Source: an uncultured Phycisphaerales bacterium (lineage in GTDB: Bacteria > Planctomycetota > Phycisphaerae > Sedimentisphaerales > Anaerohalosphaeraceae). From it: DNA of 64,000 nucleotides. Under the pieces are notes generated by a model that saw only the letters and a list, made by a program, of their open reading frames with translations, was not told where the DNA came from and ran no database searches. Below are positions 41,354-50,087 of the stretch, piece after piece. Position 1 is the first letter of the stretch. The number at the start of each line of letters is the position of its first letter. Position numbers and translations under genes: made by a program. The stretch spans positions 186,001-250,000 of the forward strand of contig CALMLO010000014.1 in assembly GCA_937868095.1 (NCBI GenBank). The letters run 5' to 3'.

Positions 41354-44182
41354 ATGAGTGATTTTTTCCAACGGGAAACGGTTGCGGTTTTGGCAACCAG
41401 TCTGACGCCCCGGAATATCGAGAATCAGCAGCAGGCAGTCCAGTCCTGGCGGAAAGCGGGGTTTGCCGTGCTGAGTATGAATCATCCGGAAGAGATGGCG
41501 GTCCTTCGTCCGCAGTTTCCGCAGGTTCGTTTCATCCCGGCCTCTCGAAACGGCCGTGAGTTTTTCGGCAAGCCGCTGATTTATATTGATGATCTTTTCG
41601 GAGCGCTGAAAGAAACCCAGTTTGAGATTGTCGGGATCATTAATTCGGATATTCATCTTTCGCTGGAACCGGTTCATCTGGACGCGATGGTTCGACAGAC
41701 GCAGGATGCCGTTATTTGCGTTAACCGGATGAATGTCAAGCGGCTGGGCGATGAGAACGCCGCAATTTTTATGAACGGTTTCGATGCTTTCTTTTTCCGC
41801 CGGGCCATGCTGGACCGGATTCCCCCTTCCCGTTTTTGCCTGGGGGTTGCCTGGTGGGATTACTATGTGCCGATCGTGTGCGTTTTAAACCGGATCCCGC
41901 TGGCTCGTTTCCAGGACCCGGTCGCCTATCATATCTTGCATCCGCTCAACTGGAACGAGAATCAATGGAACTATGCGGCCAAGTACTTCTTTGAGCGGCT
42001 GCTGGAACTGTGCGGACAGCACGAAGGATGCCATCCGTTCTGCAACCTGGGGTATAAACTCCGCGAGGCCTGGAAACTGTTTCATTTGATTCTCCTGAAT
42101 GACTGTCCGATATCTCTCATTCGCAAGAGTTATGTTTATGCCGAATTCATTCTGGGCATCATATACGGTCAAATGAAGGTGCTGGAGCCCCTTTGTCCGG
42201 ACCGCATGGAAAAGAATCCCTTTGCCCTGCCCGATTCAAGCAGGATCACACATGCTCTGGTAAGTCCATCGATGACACTGGTGGCGGTTGATAAGTCCGC
42301 CGGGCCGATGGTATCAGCCATTGTGTCCACGTATCAGTCAGAGGCCTTTATCGGCGGCTGCCTGCAGGATCTGGTCGAGCAGACGCTGTATCGGAAGGGG
42401 CTGCTGGAAATCATTGTGGTGGACAGCGGCTCGCCGCAGAATGAGGGGGCCATTGTCCGGGAATTCCAGAGCCGTTATCCGAATATCCGGTATATCCGGA
42501 CGCAGCAGCGTGAGACCATTTACGCAGCGTGGAACCGGGGGATTCGTGAAGCACGCGGTAAATATATCACCAATGCCAACACAGATGACCGCCACGCTCC
42601 CCTGATGCTCGAGATGCTGGCGGCGGCGCTGGAGGAAAGGCCGGATAAGGCGGCGATTTATTCGCATTTTTACATCACGGAGATTCCCAACCAAACCTGG
42701 CAAACCAAGACGCCTGTGCGGCTGGCCGACTGGCATCCGCCGTTTTCCCGAGAGGCGCTGCTGAAAGGCAATTTCATGGGACCGCAGCCGATGTGGCGTC
42801 GCTCGCTGCACGAGGAGTACGGCTATTTTGACCCCACGTTTCAGGTCTCCGGCGACTGGGAGTTCTTCCTGCGGGTTTCGCAGACTCACGAGTTTATCCG
42901 ATGCAGAGCCATCCTCGGCCTGTATTATTATAATCCGAAAAGTCTGGAACGCTCCGCCGGAACCCGGGAACAAGAAGACCGGTTTATTCGCGAACTTTAT
43001 ACAAAGAATCAGAATCGGATTATCCGCAGGCCCTTCCGTCCGGAAATGGAAAGTGCCTTTCCTGATTCGTCCATTCGGCACCAGCCGGTGCAGCAGGCCG
43101 CTCCTCGGCCCCTCATCAGCGTTTGCATGGTGACTTACAACGCCCAAGACAGCATTGTTCAGGCGATTCAGTCTGTTCTTTCTCAAACATATCAGCATTT
43201 TGAACTGCTGATTGTGGATGACGGCAGCACAGACCAGACCGGCCGGCTTGCTCAGTCTTTTTCGGATGCCAGAGTCCGCTATATCCGTCAGGAGCATAAG
43301 AACTTCGCAGCCGGAATGAATCGGGCTATTCAGCAGGCCCAGGGGGAGTTTATTCTCGGCGTAGATTCGGACGACTTTATTGCTCCGGATTATCTGGAAA
43401 AGATGGCGGCCTTTGCTCTGCAATACCCGGAGTACGATTATTATTATCCCGAAAAACTTACCCTCGTGGATGAAGCCGGCAATTACACCGGAACCGACTG
43501 GGAATACAATGACCTTCGGGACAGCAAATTGCTGCCGGCAATCCTGTTTGCAAAAGGAGCATCCCCGATTCCCAATTCGGGTTCGCTGAAGCGGCGTCAG
43601 ATGTTCGAACGAACCGGTCTCTTCCGTGAAATTGATAATGTGGAGGATTTTGATTTTCTGGCCCGCAACGCTCTTCAGATTCGCTTCCGGAAAGTTCAGG
43701 GCTCCTCCTGCTATTATTATCGTCGAAGTTCATCCACCAACAGCAGACGCTTTGAGCAGCGAAATCGCCTTACCGCGGCATGTCTGGATGAAATGATTCG
43801 ACATTATTCGCCGGCGCAGTTATGTCCGTTTTTGGCGGATGTATCAGAGGCGAGCGAACGAGAAAGAAGATTTTTAGACTATGTAATTTCTATATTTGAA
43901 AAACATGCCCAGGCATACCACGAAAGGGCGGGAGAAATCTTTCAGGAATATGCCGACAAATACAGACAAAAAAAGTCTGAAATAGGGGTTCAGCAAACCT
44001 TAAAGTTGGCCTTGAATTGCCTGGAGCAAAAGAACCCGATAAAAGCAGCCCAAATCTGTCGAGAAACATTGTCCAATAAAACCTTTATTCTGGATGGGAA
44101 AAGCAGACAGACTATCCAGACGCTCCTTTCCGAGATAGAATCCGTTCAGAAGGAGGAGGGTGAGCTTTTGCCTAAGTGTTGA
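41354..44182 (+). CDS. Three-module glycosyltransferase protein
   Basis: A 942-residue protein. Residues 1-300 form a GT-A-like domain not assigned to a family (VAVLATSLTPRNIENQQQAV, IVGIINSDIHLS, AWWDYYVPIVCVLNRIPLAR). A GT2 domain follows at about 318-560 (VSAIVSTYQSEAFIGGCLQD, NTDDRHAP) and a second at about 585-810 (LISVCMVTYNAQDSIVQAIQ, VDSDDFIAPDY). The C-terminal ~100 residues are helical. The first GT2 is closely similar to the second GT2 of the giant protein upstream, for example EQTL(F/Y), VVDSGS, QNEG and YAAWNR in register. It starts 63 bases after the giant gene. Confidence 0.85.
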   Translation: MSDFFQRETVAVLATSLTPRNIENQQQAVQSWRKAGFAVLSMNHPEEMAVLRPQFPQVRFIPASRNGREFFGKPLIYIDDLFGALKETQFEIVGIINSDIHLSLEPVHLDAMVRQTQDAVICVNRMNVKRLGDENAAIFMNGFDAFFFRRAMLDRIPPSRFCLGVAWWDYYVPIVCVLNRIPLARFQDPVAYHILHPLNWNENQWNYAAKYFFERLLELCGQHEGCHPFCNLGYKLREAWKLFHLILLNDCPISLIRKSYVYAEFILGIIYGQMKVLEPLCPDRMEKNPFALPDSSRITHALVSPSMTLVAVDKSAGPMVSAIVSTYQSEAFIGGCLQDLVEQTLYRKGLLEIIVVDSGSPQNEGAIVREFQSRYPNIRYIRTQQRETIYAAWNRGIREARGKYITNANTDDRHAPLMLEMLAAALEERPDKAAIYSHFYITEIPNQTWQTKTPVRLADWHPPFSREALLKGNFMGPQPMWRRSLHEEYGYFDPTFQVSGDWEFFLRVSQTHEFIRCRAILGLYYYNPKSLERSAGTREQEDRFIRELYTKNQNRIIRRPFRPEMESAFPDSSIRHQPVQQAAPRPLISVCMVTYNAQDSIVQAIQSVLSQTYQHFELLIVDDGSTDQTGRLAQSFSDARVRYIRQEHKNFAAGMNRAIQQAQGEFILGVDSDDFIAPDYLEKMAAFALQYPEYDYYYPEKLTLVDEAGNYTGTDWEYNDLRDSKLLPAILFAKGASPIPNSGSLKRRQMFERTGLFREIDNVEDFDFLARNALQIRFRKVQGSSCYYYRRSSSTNSRRFEQRNRLTAACLDEMIRHYSPAQLCPFLADVSEASERERRFLDYVISIFEKHAQAYHERAGEIFQEYADKYRQKKSEIGVQQTLKLALNCLEQKNPIKAAQICRETLSNKTFILDGKSRQTIQTLLSEIESVQKEEGELLPKC

Positions 44183-44228
44183 CTTCAAAAAGACTTAATA
44201 AATGTTAGTTATATGCAGAATAGATTCT

Positions 44229-44236
44229 GCCGATAA
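44229..44236 (+). promoter_or_regulatory. Sigma-28-type -10 element before fliD
   Basis: A perfect GCCGATAA lies 53 bases before the fliD start codon. The -35 position holds only TTAT/TATA rather than TAAA, so the promoter is incomplete by consensus. fliD is a typical sigma-28 target. Confidence 0.45.
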
Positions 44237-44289
44237 TGAAAGTGGCGAATTTTCGTTAAAAACTGATCCGAACAAGGGAGAAACGAGTC

Positions 44290-46371
44290 ATGTCTTCAAT
44301 ACAATTGACCGGCCTTTCGACAGGAATTGATACAGCTTCAATTGTTGAGCAGCTTATGCAGGTGGAACGGCGCCGCCTGACGAATTATGAGTCGAGTTTG
44401 GAAACCCTCAAGGAGAAAAGAACGGCGGTTTCCGAACTGAACACCAAGATGAATGCTTTGCGTTCCGCACTGTCGGCCTTGTCCGATTCGAGCCAGCTGC
44501 GCTCCTATCAAACCAAAAGCAGCAATGAAGATGTGCTGACGGCTGCGGCCAGCGGAAGCGCCTTTGAGGGAACCCACAATGTTAAGATTCGCCAGCTGGC
44601 AACAGCCAACCGCTGGGTCCATGATGGATTTAATTATGTGTCCCAGTATGTCGGCGAAGGCAATCTTATTCTGTCCTACAACAATCAGGAATTTGTTGTT
44701 CAGACGACAGCCACGACAACCCTCCAGGAATTGGTGGATTTGATTAACAACGATCCGGATAACCCGGGCATTACGGCCAGCATCCTCGACTATCAGTCGG
44801 GCTCCGGAAGATACCATCTGGTTCTCAGCGGTCGGGAGAGCGGTTCCGACTACCAGATTTCCATCAATACAAGCAACACGGACGTTCATACTTCGACGGA
44901 ACTGAAGACGGCCGACGGCAGCGATGCTGTCCTGAGCACCCGACTGTCTCAACTCGAGGGCAGCTCCGGTTTTGGAACGGGCTCAACGACCGATCAGATT
45001 CGGATTCAGGGATCGCTTGGGGACGGCACACCGGTGGATTATTCCTTTGAGGTAAACCCGTACACGACCGTCGAAGAACTGATGTCCGAAATTGAAACGG
45101 CCTTTGGAAATACCGTGAAAGTCCGTCTGGAAGATGGAGCCCTGATTGTTACGGATCGAACCAGCGGGGCCAGCGATTTATCTGTTTCCCTCTCCCTGAT
45201 ACCTGGCGAGGGTTCTTCGGCGGTATGGACGGCGCCGGTCTTTACCGAAACGACGGCGGGCGGTTCGATTAACTCCAATCTGAGCATGCTGGCACCCTCC
45301 GCGTTTTTGGAAACGCAGGCCGCTCAGGATGCGATGATTAAGATTGACGGCTATCCTGCGGGGGAAGATACCGATGAAAATACATGGATTCGGCGAAGCT
45401 CCAACACCATCGATGATGTGATAGCGGGTGTAACCTTGAACCTTCACAGTGCAACCGGCAACGATACCGATGGATACGATTCGGTGTCTGTTACACTCAA
45501 TCGCGATACCGCCACCCTGCAGGATAAACTTCAGGCGATGGTCGATGCTTATAATTCAGTAGTGTCTTATTTAAAGGAAAAAACCACATACGATGAAGAG
45601 GAAAAGAAGACGGGCATTCTTTCTTCCGAATACAGTCTGACCAGTATTACGAGCATCATTCGTTCTCCGCTGCTTTTCAATGCGTCCGGATTTACTTCTC
45701 GAGACACGTTTGTCAAGCCGGCGGATATTGGGCTTGAGTTTGAAGCGGACGGTACCCTGACCTTGGACAGCGCAGCATTTGAGGAAGCGCTGGTGGATAA
45801 TTATCAAGCAGTGCTTTCTTTGATTGGTGCCCAGAAGAGCGGCTACAGCAATTCGAACACCGTTAAGTTCTATCAGGCCAGCAGCTATACACAGGGCGGC
45901 CAGTATGATGTGCGGGTAACGATTGAGGACGGCCGGGTAACCTCCGCGCAAATCAAACTCAACACGGAAAGCTGGTCGGCGGCACGCGAGATGACCATAG
46001 ACGGAAACACACTCTACGGCAGTACAGAGACCGGCAGCAGCGGTTATCCCGTTAACCCGGAGTATAGTCTGGTTTTGAGTGTGGATACAGGCCAGTCCGG
46101 TACTTATGAGGCCTCTGTAAGCGTCAAGCAGGGCTTTGCCGGAAGTCTGTATGATACGGTCGATAAGATGCTGAAAACCGGAACCGGCCAGGTTCCGCTC
46201 GTGCAGGACGGCATCCAGAACCGCATTGATAATATGGAAAGCCGAATCAGCGATGAGGAAGATCGTTTGGAGCGGGTGGAGACGCGTCTGAAAAACCAGT
46301 ATGCTCGTTTGGAAAAGAATCTGCAGCTCATTCAGCAGCAGATGGCTGGCTTAAGTATGCTGAGCAGTTAG
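44290..46371 (+). CDS. fliD: Flagellar filament cap protein FliD
   Basis: A 693-residue FliD. The N-terminus is characteristic (SSIQLTGLSTGIDTASIVEQ, LMQVERRRL), with the FliD_N region KTKSSNEDVLTAAASG-like (QTKSSNEDVLTAAASGSAFE) and the C-terminal coiled coil (RIDNMESRISDEEDRLERVE, RLKNQYARLEKNLQ). It caps the growing filament and is longer than the ~470 residues of enteric FliD because of extra surface domains. AAGGGAG lies upstream of the ATG at 44290. Its stop codon overlaps that of the convergent gene. Confidence 0.95.
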   Translation: MSSIQLTGLSTGIDTASIVEQLMQVERRRLTNYESSLETLKEKRTAVSELNTKMNALRSALSALSDSSQLRSYQTKSSNEDVLTAAASGSAFEGTHNVKIRQLATANRWVHDGFNYVSQYVGEGNLILSYNNQEFVVQTTATTTLQELVDLINNDPDNPGITASILDYQSGSGRYHLVLSGRESGSDYQISINTSNTDVHTSTELKTADGSDAVLSTRLSQLEGSSGFGTGSTTDQIRIQGSLGDGTPVDYSFEVNPYTTVEELMSEIETAFGNTVKVRLEDGALIVTDRTSGASDLSVSLSLIPGEGSSAVWTAPVFTETTAGGSINSNLSMLAPSAFLETQAAQDAMIKIDGYPAGEDTDENTWIRRSSNTIDDVIAGVTLNLHSATGNDTDGYDSVSVTLNRDTATLQDKLQAMVDAYNSVVSYLKEKTTYDEEEKKTGILSSEYSLTSITSIIRSPLLFNASGFTSRDTFVKPADIGLEFEADGTLTLDSAAFEEALVDNYQAVLSLIGAQKSGYSNSNTVKFYQASSYTQGGQYDVRVTIEDGRVTSAQIKLNTESWSAAREMTIDGNTLYGSTETGSSGYPVNPEYSLVLSVDTGQSGTYEASVSVKQGFAGSLYDTVDKMLKTGTGQVPLVQDGIQNRIDNMESRISDEEDRLERVETRLKNQYARLEKNLQLIQQQMAGLSMLSS

Positions 46372-47930
46372 TCGGTTTTTGAAATGGCGGCAAAGAGGGG
46401 GTCTATGACATACACACCCCGAATCGCGGCGATTCCGGCAAACAGCGGCTGCACACGGGCAGGGGACTCCGTACTGAAAAAAAGGACGTGAAGGACCCCG
46501 CTGGTTTGCCCTGAGGTCTGCGGGAAAGCCCTCGGCCGTTGAGGAGCGTAAGCCAGACAGCACTGAAAATCAATCTGCGGCGGCTCTGCCGCTATCTGAA
46601 AGCAGTTTTCCGGGCGGATGCTTTGCAGCCAAAGATGCTCCAGTTGAGGGACCGGTCTCGGTGCAGATAAAGAAGACGGTTCGAGAGCAAACACTTTGGC
46701 GACGGCATTTCGAGGATCGGCATCAAACAGAAGAACATTCTTCTTTTGACGGGCCAGCCGTACAGCCGGATGAACAACCACAGATACAGGCAGGTCTTTG
46801 ACTGATTCTGCCGTAAGCAGAAGAAAAGACTGATGAAAAGCCGGCTGGCTGAAAAACTCTTCCATCTTGCGGTAATATTCTTCTGCGGAGCAGCATCGAA
46901 CATTCACCGGGCGAATTTCCGGAAGCATCGCGGAGGCAGCATCGGGAAGAGAGGGTTCAAAATCAGCAATCCGTTCAAGCGGCGCGCCAGCTGCGGAAAC
47001 GATCCTCAGTGAGTCCGGATTGAGCAGTTCAACTTCTTCTGCCCGCCCTGAAGAGGAAGAAATGATTTTGATTTTGCGGCTTTGAGCGGTTTCCTTCTCC
47101 CTGTCAAGCCGCGGCAGGGTGAGCGATTCTTTTGACAGCAGAGCGGCACAGGATATGGCTGTAATGGCCGCAGGAATCCACGACAGCAAGGCGGCAGCGG
47201 TCAATGGAGGGGCCAAGGTCTGAAGAGGGGAGCTGCCGGACGGAGCCGAGGCGGCCTGAAGTGCTTCCGCCAGCCATGCCAGCGGACAGGCGGCCAGCAC
47301 AAGAAACAGATTGACAGTGATTTGAGTCAGCAGCAGTTTTCGAATCTGCTCCATGGAGGCATAAAAGCGAACCTCTTTTTGGATTTTGTTCAAAAGGACT
47401 TGGGCCTGTTCCGCGGTGAGAATTTGAAGGGAGCGGTCGGTATCGAGCCCGGCTTTTTTGACAGGCAGGATGTGGTTGAAATAATGTTCCACGGCCAGCC
47501 GCATTCGTTTGCTTGCCAGATGAACCAGATACAGAAGAAAAAACCCGATTAAAAAGACCACCAGCAACGCCAGCAGCGGTTCAAAAGCCGCGATTGCCCG
47601 GCCGGTCGTCCCGATGAGCCGCCCGCAGGTATCTCCCCGAAGGACAAGAGTCTTCATACAGCCGGCCCCAGCCAGAAAACTTAGCAGAGAAGCCCCGGCG
47701 GTCAGCAGAGGAAAACCGTCCAGCTGACTGCTGTTTTGAGCCAGCAGGCAGGTGAGAACAACTGCTGCCGTCAAAGACAGCTGAAGAATCCAGAGAATGT
47801 CAAGCATCTGCGGCGGCCAAGGCAGCAAAATCCCCGTCAGCAGCATCGCCGCAGTGCTGACAAACAGCAGTTCCGTGCGGCTCCAGCCGGCTCCATTTTG
47901 AATGGTTGCGGTTGATACAGGGACATTCAT
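46368..47930 (-). CDS. FlhA-like membrane domain fused to a degenerate P-loop ATPase-like domain
   Basis: A 520-residue protein in the place usually held by flhA, 61 bases after flhB. Residues about 20-270 follow the order of the FlhA N-terminal membrane domain: LDILWILQLSLTAAVVL, a KTLVLRG segment where FlhA has TRLIL, the cytoplasmic loop ASKRMRLAVEHYFNHILPVK with GLDTDR for IDAD, and EVRFYASMEQIRKLL for ADFYGAMDGASKFV. Fewer helices are evident than the eight of FlhA. The FlhA cytoplasmic ring domain is missing. Instead residues about 345-500 resemble a MinD/BY-kinase fold (EYYRKMEEFF; LARQKKNVLLFDADPRNAVA) with the A' motif kept but no Walker A. It is not a frameshifted flhA: the frame is clean throughout. 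Function unknown; perhaps an accessory export-gate component. Confidence 0.7.
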   Translation of the reverse strand: MNVPVSTATIQNGAGWSRTELLFVSTAAMLLTGILLPWPPQMLDILWILQLSLTAAVVLTCLLAQNSSQLDGFPLLTAGASLLSFLAGAGCMKTLVLRGDTCGRLIGTTGRAIAAFEPLLALLVVFLIGFFLLYLVHLASKRMRLAVEHYFNHILPVKKAGLDTDRSLQILTAEQAQVLLNKIQKEVRFYASMEQIRKLLLTQITVNLFLVLAACPLAWLAEALQAASAPSGSSPLQTLAPPLTAAALLSWIPAAITAISCAALLSKESLTLPRLDREKETAQSRKIKIISSSSGRAEEVELLNPDSLRIVSAAGAPLERIADFEPSLPDAASAMLPEIRPVNVRCCSAEEYYRKMEEFFSQPAFHQSFLLLTAESVKDLPVSVVVHPAVRLARQKKNVLLFDADPRNAVAKVFALEPSSLSAPRPVPQLEHLWLQSIRPENCFQIAAEPPQIDFQCCLAYAPQRPRAFPQTSGQTSGVLHVLFFSTESPARVQPLFAGIAAIRGVYVIDPLFAAISKTD

Positions 47931-47991
47931 CGGGTTCTTTCCTTAGGCCGTTTTGCACCCAGTATAGCCGCTGGTTCAAAGCGGGCAAGTA

Positions 47992-49047
47992 TTATCTGGT
48001 ATGCCGCAGCCGATAGAGCAAGGCAAGAATTTCCGCTACGGCCGTGTAGAGTTTTTCAGGGATGGGCTGGCCCAGCTTGACAGTGGCGTAAAGCTCGCGG
48101 GCCAGCGGCGGCCTCCGAAGAATGGGTACACCGTACGCACGTGCAATCTCCTTGATTTTTTCGCAAAGATGATCCGCTCCTTTGGCGACTACAACAGGAG
48201 CCGAGGTTCGACCGGCCTCGTATCGGAGGGCTACCGCGACATGGTCGGGATTCACCAGCACGACATTGGCCTTGGGTACCTCCTGCAGCATCCGCCGCAT
48301 CGATGCTTCCATCTGTTTTTGACGGATTTTAGTTTTGACTTCCGGAGCCCCTTCGGTATCGCGGTATTCGTATTTGACCTCTTGTTTGGTCATTTTTAGT
48401 TTGTCAATATATTGCCAGCGGTGATAAAGTAAATCAATTACCGCCAGAATCAGCAGTCCCACACAAATGCGAATAACCGCTCCGAAAATCAACTGCCCCA
48501 TTACGGAAAGAATCTCCTCGGGCTGCATCCATTGAAGTTCGGCCAGAGGTTCGAGTTTGTTGTGCAGATAGAACCAGACAATAACGGTCAAAAAAAGGAT
48601 TTTGACCGTCGACATTCCCAGCCGAACGAGAGATTCCGGCGAAAACAGCGACATCAGGCCGCGAGTCGGATTGAGTTGATCGAGTTTCCAAAGGAGGGCC
48701 TTGGGAGAAAAATTATATCCGCTGACCAGGATGCTTCCGGCAATGCCCGCAAGCGTCAGCGCCAGCAGAAAGGGGGTCAAAACTTTCAGCGATTCAAGAA
48801 CAAGGGAATCCGCAAGCCCCAGAAAGGATTGGGGATTGTCCATCTGCTCGAACCGGCAGGAAAGACCGAAAGCAATTTGTTCCTTTGACCAGCGGATAAA
48901 CCACGGCCCGCACAAGGCCGTCGTCAGGGTCAGCACAATCAGGGTAATAGCGGACAGCATCTCCTGGCTTTGCGGCACATGGCCTTCCTGGCGGGCTTTT
49001 TCCAGCCGTCGCGGGGTTGGGTGTTCAGTTCGATTGGCTTCAGGCAT
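47992..49047 (-). CDS. flhB: Flagellar export gate protein FlhB
   Basis: A 351-residue FlhB with the usual N-terminus (NRTEHPTPRRLEKARQEGHV), four membrane helices, and the cytoplasmic autocleavage domain (VKYEYRDTEGAPEVKTKIRQ, ILRRPPLARELY). The self-cleavage site, NPTH in most FlhB proteins, reads NPDH (residues 266-269, VVLVNPDHVAVALRY). Cleavage at this site switches export from hook to filament substrates in well-studied species. Whether NPDH cleaves normally is unclear. It lies 5 bases after fliR. Confidence 0.95.
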   Translation of the reverse strand: MPEANRTEHPTPRRLEKARQEGHVPQSQEMLSAITLIVLTLTTALCGPWFIRWSKEQIAFGLSCRFEQMDNPQSFLGLADSLVLESLKVLTPFLLALTLAGIAGSILVSGYNFSPKALLWKLDQLNPTRGLMSLFSPESLVRLGMSTVKILFLTVIVWFYLHNKLEPLAELQWMQPEEILSVMGQLIFGAVIRICVGLLILAVIDLLYHRWQYIDKLKMTKQEVKYEYRDTEGAPEVKTKIRQKQMEASMRRMLQEVPKANVVLVNPDHVAVALRYEAGRTSAPVVVAKGADHLCEKIKEIARAYGVPILRRPPLARELYATVKLGQPIPEKLYTAVAEILALLYRLRHTR

Positions 49048-49052
49048 AAGCG

Positions 49053-49802
49053 TTAAAGAGGCAGCAGACGGCCAAGCCAGTTGGCAAACTGCCGAAGATA
49101 TTCATTTAAATAGGGAATAAAAAACCCGATAATCAGCAGTCCCAGTCCAATTCGCAGGGGAAAACTGAGGAAAAGCACATTGGTTTCCGGCGCCACGCGA
49201 GCCATAAAGGCCAAAACCACCATCAGCAGCATAAAAGCCGCCAGCAGAGGAGCAGACATCTGAAGAGCCAGCAGGAGCATCGCCGAGCCCGCTTGCAGGA
49301 TGCTTTCCGTCAGGATTCCGAGATTCGGCACAACCGCCGGCGGATAGTGTTCAAAACTTCGGGAAAGAATCTGCAAAAGAAGCAAATGGCTGTTGCTGCT
49401 GAACAGAAGAAGAATAAACAGGATTTCAAGCATCAGACCCAGCGGATGACCTTCCTGTCCGCTGAACGGGTCCAATACCTCCGCCATGCTCAGCCCCATC
49501 TGCTGTTCAATGTATTGACCGGCCATCTGCACGACAGTAAAAAGACAGTAAGCCGCAATCCCCATCGCCAGCCCATATAGGGTTTCTTCACCCAGCAGGA
49601 GCACAGCTTCAAACAGAGAAGGATTGGCCGCAAACGGCGGCGGAACCAGGATGCTGAAAAACAGACTCAGGATAACAGCGATGGAAATTTTCATCTGGAT
49701 GGAAAGAACCTCCCAGCTGAAAACAGGTGCCGTTGCAAAAAAAGCCCCCACTCGGGTCAGGACGAGAAAAAAGCCGAACAGTTTTGGGCTGAACAGGTCC
49801 AT
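49053..49802 (-). CDS. fliR: Flagellar export protein FliR
   Basis: A 249-residue polytopic protein with the FliR pattern: LTRVGAFFATAPVF near the N-terminus, QMAGQYIEQQMGLSMAEVLD in the middle, and the C-terminal FLSFPLRIGLGLLIIGFFIP. Together with FliP and FliQ it forms the export channel. It starts 3 bases after fliQ. Confidence 0.95.
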   Translation of the reverse strand: MDLFSPKLFGFFLVLTRVGAFFATAPVFSWEVLSIQMKISIAVILSLFFSILVPPPFAANPSLFEAVLLLGEETLYGLAMGIAAYCLFTVVQMAGQYIEQQMGLSMAEVLDPFSGQEGHPLGLMLEILFILLLFSSNSHLLLLQILSRSFEHYPPAVVPNLGILTESILQAGSAMLLLALQMSAPLLAAFMLLMVVLAFMARVAPETNVLFLSFPLRIGLGLLIIGFFIPYLNEYLRQFANWLGRLLPL

Positions 49803-49805
49803 GCC

Positions 49806-50078
49806 TTACTGACCGTAGGTTTGGATTTGAGTAAAGATTTCATAAGTGAACTTCATCAGAATTTGGAGCATCCAATGGCCGAACAGCAGCGTGGTTAAGG
49901 CAACGCCGATAACTTTCGGAGCCGTGGACAGCGTCATATCGCGAATGGACGTAACCGTCTGAAACAAAGAAATTAAAACACCAAGCACCGCGCAGACAAG
50001 AAGAATTGGTGCGGAAACCAGCAGGGCCGTTTCCATCGTATGCCGTCCGAGATAAAGAATGTAATCCGCAGTCATCAT
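49806..50078 (-). CDS. fliQ: Flagellar export protein FliQ
   Basis: A 90-residue protein of standard length with two membrane helices. Family features include ETALLVSAPILLVCAVLGVL, ISLFQTVTSIRDMTLSTAPK and VIGVALTTLLFGHWMLQ. The usual QIQEMTL region reads TSIRDMTL. It is part of the FliPQR gate, between fliP (9 bases) and fliR. Confidence 0.95.
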   Translation of the reverse strand: MMTADYILYLGRHTMETALLVSAPILLVCAVLGVLISLFQTVTSIRDMTLSTAPKVIGVALTTLLFGHWMLQILMKFTYEIFTQIQTYGQ

Positions 50079-50087
50079 CAGATTCCT

